A DNA stretch of 9,676 bases from CAZBQG01 sp964493945. GTDB lineage: Bacteria; Pseudomonadota; Alphaproteobacteria; Rhodospirillales; UBA2165. Under the pieces are notes generated by a model. It worked only from the letters and a program-made list of their open reading frames with translations, did no database searches and was not told the DNA's origin. Of the stretch, positions 1-6,532 are shown piece by piece. The stretch lies in assembly GCA_964493945.1 (NCBI GenBank), contig CAZBQG010000171.1, positions 1 through 9,676 on the forward strand, in the 5' to 3' direction. The position numbers and the translations under genes were made by a program. Within the stretch, counting starts at the first letter, position 1. Each line of letters opens with the position of its first letter.

Positions 1-309
1 ACCAAACTTGTCCAAGCCAATTACCGAGGGGTCCTCAATGCGCAAGGCCAAGGTTCGGAGGCAGTTTTCGTAGGTAATGTTAAAACCCTTTTTCAGGGAT
101 CTTTCCGCTTGGTCGTTATCCAGGCAGCGCCGAAAGGAACGAAACAGCCGTTGCGTGCTTTCGGATTGGTCCAGCCTGTCCAAGGAAAGTTGAACGCCGA
201 TTGATTCGATTTGGTATTCCAGGTTCGAACTCGCATTGTTAGGTGCCAGATAGTTGGCTTTGAGGGAGTTGGTGAGCAGCCCCAAAAGGATTTTTTTTAA
301 ATTGAGCAA
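1..309 (-). CDS. Unidentified protein, N-terminal part (3' end beyond window)
   Basis: I do not recognise this protein. The minus strand stays open for about 103 codons from a TTG at 309 to the window edge. The translation begins MLNLKKILLGLLTNSLKAN and continues with a polar, helix-like stretch containing LDRLDQSES, LRTLALRIEDP and VIGLDKFG; no signature motif is visible. No ATG or GTG exists in this frame after the in-frame stop TGA at 417-415. The candidate starts are TTG at 309, TTG at 285 and CTG at 279. TTG 309 lies 5 bp after the ABC transporter stop and gives a natural-looking amphipathic N-terminus, but has no good Shine-Dalgarno sequence, so translational coupling to the ABC gene is likely. 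An A8 run on the coding strand (298-291) sits just after the start. The tight spacing suggests a role in the same glycan pathway, but that is inference. Its base composition resembles the ABC gene more than the genes further right. Confidence 0.5.
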   Translation of the reverse strand, partial: MLNLKKILLGLLTNSLKANYLAPNNASSNLEYQIESIGVQLSLDRLDQSESTQRLFRSFRRCLDNDQAERSLKKGFNITYENCLRTLALRIEDPSVIGLDKFG

Positions 310-314
310 ACGGA

Positions 315-2156
315 TTAGATATTCACTTGGGAGCTGGACAAATTCAGTGCCGAACGGTCCAGATCGCGGCGAATTTGCGAATTCCGTTCCGCCAGTTCGC
401 CGAACTTCCCGGAATCAATTATTCGTCCCCGGTCCATTAGGTATATCCGATCACAGTTTTTCACCGTGCTTAACCGGTGCGTGATGATGATGACCGTCAC
501 CTTGCCACCCAGATCATCGATGGCTTGAACGATTTCCGATTCCGTTTCTGTATCCAATGAAGAGGTCGCTTCATCGAGAACGAGTATTTCAGGTTCGCTG
601 AACAGTGCACGCGCAATTCCTACCCGCTGACTTTGTCCACCCGAAATTCTGGCACCTCTTTCTCCGACTTCGCTATCCATGCCGGCGGGCTGATCCGAGA
701 CGACTTTGGCCAGATGGGCCTGATCGACGGCCTTGGCCAATCTGCCTTGTTCATCGCCGCCGAATTGCCGACCGAAGACGATATTGTCATGGAGTGATCC
801 ATCCACGAGAAAAATATCCTGTGGCACATAACCGAACATGGCTCCCCATTCCTCGGTCCCGGTGTCGATCCGGGTTCCATCTAATTTTATCTCGCCGCCA
901 CTGGGTTCTAACAACCCGAGAATAACGTCCACGAGGGTGGTCTTTCCGGCCCCCGATGGCCCGACAAGAGCAACCGCCTCGCCCTTTTTTATCTCGAGGG
1001 AAATGTCATCCAGAACAAGTTTGTCCGCACCGGAATAATTGAACGACAGGTGAGACAATTCGATTTTGTCCCGGAAGGAGAGCGGGGCACCCTTGATTTT
1101 CCATGAAACCTGGCCGCCATCCGGTTGAGATGAGAAATCAGCTTGCAGGATGGCGATGGAAGGAATACCGGCCCTTATATTGTTAACATGCATGGCGATC
1201 CGGCCGATGGAAGGCAATAGCCTAAATGCGGCGGCCGCGAAAACACCGATAATTGGAATGGTTTGTTCCAGTGCCGTGGCTTCGGAGAACAGAATCAAGA
1301 CTCCAATCACGATGCTGCCGACGGCGATGATCTCGACGATATATCGGGGAAGTTGGCCATAAAAGACGATCTTCTGCTGAAGATTGGAATGTTCAAGAAT
1401 GTTCGAGCCAAAGGATTTTATGAAATAATCCTCGTTGTTAAGTATTTTCGCCTCCTTGATGCCGCCGATTCCCTGGGAGGCCCATAAATAGAGAGCCTCA
1501 TATTTCTGAAGCGCGCTCCGGGCCCAGATCACAAGATTTTTCCGCACCAACAGATAATAAAGGGCCGCCGAGGTTCCAAGGACGACCGTGGCGATCACGG
1601 TAACCGTCAGATTGATTGCTGCCAGCACATAAAGTATGGCCGCGATTACCAATAGCTCGGTGGTCAGCAGAACGGTCGGCATGACGACCTTGAAAAACAG
1701 ATCGGACACCACATTAATCAGATTGCGCAAGATGGTGGCGGTGTTTCGCAGGAGATGGGTTTCATAGGGTTGGGACAGATAATGAACGAACAGCCGTCTG
1801 GAAAAATTGGCCCGACCCCGCCAGCCAAAGCCAAGGCTGTAATTCAACAGGAATATGAGAAAAATATTTTTCACCAAAAAAAACACAAACACACCCAGCA
1901 AAAGAACAAATTCAGGCCGCGCGGGGCTTATGGTTTTGGCGATCAGATAAATTTCCCTCACGGCGTCCGAACCAAAGGCCCCCGTGCTGCCAAGCTCCAC
2001 GCCGGGACTGGTAAAGGCGATCAGAATTTGAAACACGATGCCAACGCCCACCGCTTCGAACACCGCCCCGACGAAAGACAGCAGCAACAAGATGAAGGCA
2101 TGGCGCTGGGATTGGGTATCCAACAATTGCCAAGCCGTTTTCAGCGCTCCTAGCAT
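315..2156 (-). CDS. ABC transporter, fused permease and ATPase (PglK/MsbA-type flippase)
   Basis: This is a half-size ABC exporter of 613 residues that would act as a homodimer in the inner membrane. Hydrophobic membrane segments fall at about residues 20-45, 83-108, 158-180, 183-205, 273-292 and 300-315. The nucleotide-binding domain follows, with Walker A GPSGAGKTT (399-407), Q-loop Q446, signature ISGGQ (504-508), Walker B ILVLDE (524-529) and switch H560. The cytosolic stretch GIGGIKEAKILNNEDYF (229-245) is typical of PglK-like lipid-linked oligosaccharide flippases. The ATG at 2156 is preferred because an in-frame TAG lies three codons upstream and the N-terminus MLGALKTAWQLLD fits the family; its Shine-Dalgarno sequence is poor. 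It follows the LIC12162 gene by 34 bp. In this setting it most likely flips a lipid-linked glycan made by the upstream enzymes; lipid A-type or peptide export are alternatives. It is more AT-rich than the genes to its right. Confidence 0.9.
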   Translation of the reverse strand: MLGALKTAWQLLDTQSQRHAFILLLLSFVGAVFEAVGVGIVFQILIAFTSPGVELGSTGAFGSDAVREIYLIAKTISPARPEFVLLLGVFVFFLVKNIFLIFLLNYSLGFGWRGRANFSRRLFVHYLSQPYETHLLRNTATILRNLINVVSDLFFKVVMPTVLLTTELLVIAAILYVLAAINLTVTVIATVVLGTSAALYYLLVRKNLVIWARSALQKYEALYLWASQGIGGIKEAKILNNEDYFIKSFGSNILEHSNLQQKIVFYGQLPRYIVEIIAVGSIVIGVLILFSEATALEQTIPIIGVFAAAAFRLLPSIGRIAMHVNNIRAGIPSIAILQADFSSQPDGGQVSWKIKGAPLSFRDKIELSHLSFNYSGADKLVLDDISLEIKKGEAVALVGPSGAGKTTLVDVILGLLEPSGGEIKLDGTRIDTGTEEWGAMFGYVPQDIFLVDGSLHDNIVFGRQFGGDEQGRLAKAVDQAHLAKVVSDQPAGMDSEVGERGARISGGQSQRVGIARALFSEPEILVLDEATSSLDTETESEIVQAIDDLGGKVTVIIITHRLSTVKNCDRIYLMDRGRIIDSGKFGELAERNSQIRRDLDRSALNLSSSQVNI

Positions 2157-2190
2157 GCCGGGCTATTCACGGTCTTTGATTTCATCGCGA

Positions 2191-3909
2191 TCATAATTGG
2201 CCAAGCGTCCTCAACCAGTGAAGCCACCAGACCCGGCTGGTACGGGCGAACTGACCGCACCATTGACGCCTGGCCCGCTGAACCTTTTCGGTTTTCCACC
2301 AGCCCGGGACATCATGCCAAATCTCATTGATATGCCCGGCCGCCGCCCGCGGCGTGGGAAGGATGATCCCGGCCTCTTCCAAGGTGTGAAAGTATGTTTC
2401 CGCTTCCGGCGATATGGGCCACTTGTCCTTGTTCCAGAAACAGACCGTCGGCACATTTCCAGCGAGCGCGATCAGCAAGGTGGTGCCCAGATGATCCAGC
2501 ACGCAAAGCCGGCAGCCCAGAAGGGCTTGATGCAAATCGCCCGGGCATATTTTCAAATCCGGGTGGCTGACCCGGATAAATTCCAGATCCTCGAAGTCCG
2601 ATGCGCTCCGCTCATAGGGGCGATAGGAACAATTGCCCAGGGGTTCAGGCTCAAGACCTTCCAGGAAGATGCGCTTGGCCTTCCGGTATTCCAGGAACCC
2701 TTTGGGCTGGGGGATCGGCCTGAACAATTCGGGCTGTGACCACATTTTCGTCCCGACAAATATCAATTCGCTGGACCGCAAGCGGTGCTTGCCGGCGAAT
2801 TTGGATAATAGGGGCGAGGGGACGGGATGGAATCTTTCCCCATATTGTTCGTGGCTGGTCCAGCCCCAACTCAGATAGGCGTGATTGTCATATTCGTAAT
2901 CGTTGGCCAAAAGAAATTTAGCGGTTCCCGGGTTGATCCCGTGGGAGGTCCTGACCAGCTTCTCCCCGGCTTCCTTGGCATGGGCCGAGATGAACCGCAC
3001 CTCATCGTTATAGCGGGTCACCGAGGTCACCATGAGGCGTCCTTTTTTGTAAGAGAGCCGCCCGGCCTTGTCATCCAGCTCCTTGAAGCGGGTGCCATAG
3101 GATTGGGGCATGGCGGATTGAATAATCGCCCCCACCACTTGGCGGACCGCGCCGGGGATTTTGGGCGAAGGCTGGGGGGGCTCTGCGTCATGGGGTGGCG
3201 TGCGGTCGGGCCGGGCTTTCAGGAGCTGGATGTAAATGGAAAAAAATATGGACATCACCCGGACGCCGGCCACGTTATCAAAACTGAGGCGTTTGAAAAA
3301 ATGCCTGAAAATTCTGCCGGACAGGCTTTGCGATCCGGCCATATCCGTGGGTGCCTGACGCGGGGCGGGCTGGGGCAGGGGAACCTTGATCAGCTTCCAG
3401 TTGGTGGGCGCCAGCCTGGCCATGAACAGAGAGTTCAGCCAGAAATCCATTTCGGATGTACGCAGCAACCGGGCGAATTCATCGATATCCAAGACCTGCC
3501 AATCGGTCTCACCCTCGGCAATCTCGACCACCAACTCCTCGCTTCCGTATTTTTCTACGAAGCGGGAAATCAACAGGAACCTGCCAAAAGCGGCCTGGAT
3601 GACCAGGCACAGCCAGGGCACCAGAATTTCCCGCCAATAGCCGAGGCCGTAAGAGGTCCCATGGCGTCGGTTCAGTTCGCGGGCCAATTCGAAGGCCAGC
3701 CGCGCGCTGTATTTTCCGGCCTGCAGATAGCAATTCAATATTTCGTCGCTGTCGTCACTGGGGTCCATAAAAGCGCCGGGCTCCAGAGCCAGGGACCGGC
3801 TTTCATGGGTATGAAAACAAAAGGGACCAAGGGCCAAATCGCGGGCGGGATCGAAGCGCCCATCCACCTGACCCAGATAGAGGCGGCGAGCTTCGGCACC
3901 GGTCCCCAC
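2191..3909 (-). CDS. LIC12162-family putative glycosyltransferase
   Basis: This protein matches my knowledge of the LIC12162 family, named from a Leptospira O-antigen region and annotated as putative sugar transferases. Numbered from the GTG start (572 residues), the family traits are RLYLGQ near residue 9, LNRRHGTSYG then YWREILVPWL (79-100), THESR near the N-terminus, SHGINPG (322-328), LSWGW (347-351), and the C-terminal block DHLGTTLLIALAGNVPTV (472-489) followed by CFWNKDKWP and PGWW (535-538). The GTT..IALA.NVP block looks like the donor-binding part of a GT-B glycosyltransferase. Residues 185-255 are proline-rich and look like a linker. I chose GTG 3909 because GAAGGG lies 7 nt upstream; TTG 3945, which overlaps the deacetylase stop, extends the protein by 12 residues but has no Shine-Dalgarno sequence. 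It probably transfers the modified sugar made by its neighbours; donor and acceptor are unknown. Confidence 0.8.
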   Translation of the reverse strand: MGTGAEARRLYLGQVDGRFDPARDLALGPFCFHTHESRSLALEPGAFMDPSDDSDEILNCYLQAGKYSARLAFELARELNRRHGTSYGLGYWREILVPWLCLVIQAAFGRFLLISRFVEKYGSEELVVEIAEGETDWQVLDIDEFARLLRTSEMDFWLNSLFMARLAPTNWKLIKVPLPQPAPRQAPTDMAGSQSLSGRIFRHFFKRLSFDNVAGVRVMSIFFSIYIQLLKARPDRTPPHDAEPPQPSPKIPGAVRQVVGAIIQSAMPQSYGTRFKELDDKAGRLSYKKGRLMVTSVTRYNDEVRFISAHAKEAGEKLVRTSHGINPGTAKFLLANDYEYDNHAYLSWGWTSHEQYGERFHPVPSPLLSKFAGKHRLRSSELIFVGTKMWSQPELFRPIPQPKGFLEYRKAKRIFLEGLEPEPLGNCSYRPYERSASDFEDLEFIRVSHPDLKICPGDLHQALLGCRLCVLDHLGTTLLIALAGNVPTVCFWNKDKWPISPEAETYFHTLEEAGIILPTPRAAAGHINEIWHDVPGWWKTEKVQRARRQWCGQFARTSRVWWLHWLRTLGQL

Positions 3910-3910
3910 A

Positions 3911-3926
3911 GTGTCACCCTTCGCTT
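3911..3926 (-). promoter_or_regulatory. Shine-Dalgarno site deciding the LIC12162 gene start
   Basis: On the minus strand GAAGGG (3922-3917) precedes GTG 3909 by 7 nt. The in-frame TTG at 3945 and GTG at 3936 have no comparable purine-rich sequence upstream, so this site favours the shorter protein and a 32 bp gap after the deacetylase stop. Confidence 0.5.
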
Positions 3927-3941
3927 TGTTTTCCACTAACG

Positions 3942-4637
3942 TCAAGGGAGTTTCTGATGCTCCACGGCCCGGCCCAATGAAAAGGCTTCGGCCGCCTCAA
4001 GGCCCATGGCGGCGCCCCGCCAGCGGGCCAGATGTTCGACGGCCTTGACGGACCTGGCATGGGGCCAGGGGCGCATTTCGCTTTCGTAACAGGAAAGGGC
4101 TTCCAATTTGCGTTCCAACTGCTGGGAAATATCGGTAAACCAATTGGGCCTGAAGGCAGGACCTGAAAATTGCCACTCGGTACTGGAGGGCACTTCGAAG
4201 GACAAGATGCGCTCCACCCCGCTTTCCGGCAGGGGCCGGGCGGCGGTAAAGACGGCCTGGGCGGTGATCCGGTGATCCACATTCAGATCATTATCATGAT
4301 GGGAATAGATGATCCGGGGATCGGTCCGGGCGATGAATTCCTCAATGGGTTTGACCACTTCCAGCAATGCCACCCCATCCATCCGGTTGTCTGGAAAATC
4401 CAGCACCTGACAGGTTTTCACGCCCAACAGGGCATTTGCCTTTTGGGCGGCTTCCTTAAGCCCGCTTTGCCCTTCGCCCTGATTGGGGCCGTCATGGCGG
4501 CTGGTGATCCCCTGGCCCATGATTAACACGCTTACTTCGTCGCCCTCGTCGCAATGTTTGGCCATGGTTCCGCCCGCGCCCAGGATTTCATCGTCGGGAT
4601 GGGCAGCGACGACGAGAATATTTTTTGATTCCGGCAA
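3942..4637 (-). CDS. PIG-L/LmbE family N-acetyl-sugar deacetylase
   Basis: This 231-residue protein belongs to the zinc-dependent PIG-L deacetylases, which remove N-acetyl groups from sugars or sugar conjugates. The hallmark AHPDDE is at residues 12-17, with H13 and D16 as expected zinc ligands. The second motif HHDNDLNVDHR (113-123) supplies the third ligand, H122; DLN replaces the more common DLH. The length is normal for the family and it has no signal peptide, so it should act in the cytoplasm. The start is TTG 4637: it is preceded by AAAGGGG with a 9 nt spacer, an in-frame TGA lies two codons upstream, and no ATG occurs before AHPDDE. It begins 3 bp after the radical SAM gene stop, so the two are probably translationally coupled. 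In this operon the likely substrate is a nonulosonic-acid or amino-sugar intermediate; that assignment is inference, the family call is firm. Confidence 0.92.
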   Translation of the reverse strand: MPESKNILVVAAHPDDEILGAGGTMAKHCDEGDEVSVLIMGQGITSRHDGPNQGEGQSGLKEAAQKANALLGVKTCQVLDFPDNRMDGVALLEVVKPIEEFIARTDPRIIYSHHDNDLNVDHRITAQAVFTAARPLPESGVERILSFEVPSSTEWQFSGPAFRPNWFTDISQQLERKLEALSCYESEMRPWPHARSVKAVEHLARWRGAAMGLEAAEAFSLGRAVEHQKLP

Positions 4638-4653
4638 GGTTCAGCGCCCCTTT
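4638..4653 (-). promoter_or_regulatory. Shine-Dalgarno site supporting a TTG start for the deacetylase
   Basis: AAAGGGG on the minus strand (4653-4647) lies within the last codons of the radical SAM gene, 9 nt before TTG 4637. It is the main reason to accept TTG as the real start. Confidence 0.6.
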
Positions 4654-6518
4654 CTCAATGGCTTCATTTCAATGGCGTCTCCCGGCAACGCGCCCATATC
4701 CTCATCGACAATCTTGCGCAGGGATTTATAGGCATGGGCAAAGGATTTGGGCGCGAAGGGTTTGGCCAGCTTGGCCCCCAGATAATTCAAGCTCAGACCC
4801 AGGGCGCTCCCCAGCCCCACCTCTTTCGCTTCTTTCAGCAACACCAGGAGCGGAACAAACCAGCGGATGCGGTAGAAAAAAACCGGATGGGCGATCATGG
4901 CCAGCCCGAATTTCCCCCGCGCCAAGAGCGCCAGGATGCCGGGGATGGAGGGCTTGGCCGGGCGGGTTTGCCGGTTGGCATTCGAGTCATCCCCCTGCTC
5001 CATCAGCCGTTTGGGATTGGCGTAATAGCCGCTGTCATCGGCGGGAGCCTGGAATTCGGCGAAACTTCCGGAAAGGATTTCGTAATAGCGCCCGATGCCG
5101 AAGGTTTTTACGTAATGGTAATTGACGCCGATGGTTATGCGGGGCCGCCAGGCACGGCAGCTCAGAGTGGGATTGTCCGTAAAATTCAGGGTGGTTATTT
5201 CGTCATGGGCGTCGCGGTCGGATATGGCTTTGAGATATTCCTCCTCGCCCTCCAGATCAGTCTTAATCAGGGCCCGGCTTCTGGCATATTCATATAGCGG
5301 CGTGCCAGGCAGGGCCTGGGCGTAGTTGATGCTTAGATTGTTGGGATTCTGATCCGGGGTCTGGCTCAGGGCGAATTGGCAGAATTTGATGGTTTCATCG
5401 ATGGTCTGGTTGTTTTCACCGGGCATTCCGATGACCAGTTGGACCGGCGCGCTGATACCGGCCTGGGCGGTCCAGGTAACCAGATTGAAATTATCCTTGA
5501 GATCAACCTTCTTCTCCATGATCTGGAGCATCTTTTTGCTGCCGGTTTCGTTGCCCGAAGCGATCTCCACGCAGCCTGCCTCTTTCAGCCGGGACACCCA
5601 ACTTTCATCCAGACTGTTGGCCCTCACCCCCGGTGCCCGCCACAGAATGTCATAATCCTTTATGCGCTCGCAAAACTCATCCAGCCAGCGCTTGTCGGCG
5701 CCGAAGGTCTCGGCATTGGCCATCACGAACCCCACGTCATAACGTTCGATCTGGCGTTCCAGCTGGGCCATTACCCGATCAACCGGAATCTGGCGGATGC
5801 CCTTGTCCCAGCGATGACAAAAGGTGCATCTGGCGACGCATCCCTTGGCGCAATCGATCATGCCGACGCGCTTGTTGCGCCGGTGTGGTTCATGGCTTCT
5901 GGGGTCATGATCGTACCAGGCGACACCCTTGCCCGCCTCATCGAAGGCTGGGAAAAAGAATAAATCCTTATCCGAGGACTGCTCCAGATCTTCCAGATCG
6001 TAATCCCAGATTTCGGCGCCCGGCAGGGCAAGCTCATAGCCAGTATTGATCAGCCCGCCCTCGCCATCCAAAATCATCAGACCGGGGATGTCGTGATAAT
6101 CAGACGCCCTGCGGGTGGTTTCGGCCCGCTCCGCGATCTTGGCGAAGGTGATTTCACCCTCGCCCAGGACACAGATATCCGTCCCCGATTTTTTCAGCAA
6201 TACATTGGCGCTGGCCGCCATATTGCCACCGACAACTGCCAGGCCATCGGGATTGCTCTCCTTGAAATCATCGGCCAGCTTTTTGGTGTAGTCATAGGCC
6301 GTGGAAACCACCGCGCTGATGCCCAGGATATCGGGCTTGATACGGCGGATGGTTTCCTGGACCTCGGCGTAATCGGGCCGGTTGCCGTCGATATTATAGA
6401 AATGCACATCCTCGAAGCCGCTTTTCCTGAGATATTTGATCAGGGACAGGCTGCCGATGGGCGGGAAATAGGTTGGTTTGGGCCGTATGGGTGTGGTGAC
6501 AACCAGGATTTTTACCAT
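4641..6518 (-). CDS. B12-binding-domain radical SAM protein
   Basis: This 625-residue protein has the layout of a cobalamin-dependent (class B-like) radical SAM enzyme. Residues 1-135 form a Rossmann-like B12-binding domain with PPIGSLSL (19-26), KPDILGISAV (61-70), VVGGNMA (95-101) and VLGEGE (117-122); no DxHxxG histidine motif is visible, as in several members of this class. The iron-sulfur motif CVARCTFC places the cluster cysteines at 227, 231 and 234, with an extra C223. Downstream are VEIASGNETGS (317-327), a GxE-type SAM-binding motif, and LVIGMPGEN (361-369). Residues 450-625 form an extra C-terminal region with a hydrophobic or amphipathic part at 525-585, possibly a membrane anchor. 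ATG 6518 follows GAGGG by 9 nt, and the gap to the upstream gene is 12 bp. Members of this class often methylate unactivated carbon; here a C-methylation or rearrangement of the sugar is plausible, but the reaction cannot be read from sequence. Confidence 0.9.
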   Translation of the reverse strand: MVKILVVTTPIRPKPTYFPPIGSLSLIKYLRKSGFEDVHFYNIDGNRPDYAEVQETIRRIKPDILGISAVVSTAYDYTKKLADDFKESNPDGLAVVGGNMAASANVLLKKSGTDICVLGEGEITFAKIAERAETTRRASDYHDIPGLMILDGEGGLINTGYELALPGAEIWDYDLEDLEQSSDKDLFFFPAFDEAGKGVAWYDHDPRSHEPHRRNKRVGMIDCAKGCVARCTFCHRWDKGIRQIPVDRVMAQLERQIERYDVGFVMANAETFGADKRWLDEFCERIKDYDILWRAPGVRANSLDESWVSRLKEAGCVEIASGNETGSKKMLQIMEKKVDLKDNFNLVTWTAQAGISAPVQLVIGMPGENNQTIDETIKFCQFALSQTPDQNPNNLSINYAQALPGTPLYEYARSRALIKTDLEGEEEYLKAISDRDAHDEITTLNFTDNPTLSCRAWRPRITIGVNYHYVKTFGIGRYYEILSGSFAEFQAPADDSGYYANPKRLMEQGDDSNANRQTRPAKPSIPGILALLARGKFGLAMIAHPVFFYRIRWFVPLLVLLKEAKEVGLGSALGLSLNYLGAKLAKPFAPKSFAHAYKSLRKIVDEDMGALPGDAIEMKPLRKGR

Positions 6519-6532
6519 GCCCCCGATCCCTC
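6519..6532 (-). promoter_or_regulatory. Shine-Dalgarno site overlapping the carbamoyltransferase stop
   Basis: GAGGG (6532-6528, minus strand) shares its first two bases with the TGA stop of the carbamoyltransferase gene and lies 9 nt before ATG 6518. This arrangement favours reinitiation by ribosomes that have just terminated. Confidence 0.6.

Noticed and set aside
291..298. T8 run on the plus strand read as a possible terminator
   Set aside because: No hairpin precedes it, no plus-strand gene needs it, and on the operon's own strand it is an A run.
2157..2190. Gap before the ABC gene, with an 11-codon mini-frame (MKSKTVNSPAC) overlapping the ABC start
   Set aside because: It is too short, has no ribosome site or conserved feature visible, and could occur by chance. 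No promoter or hairpin is seen in the gap.
2827..3939. A 370-codon open frame on the plus strand
   Set aside because: It runs antisense to the whole LIC12162 gene, which has clear family motifs. Its translation shows no domain and has the composition expected of a reverse-strand shadow in GC-rich coding DNA.
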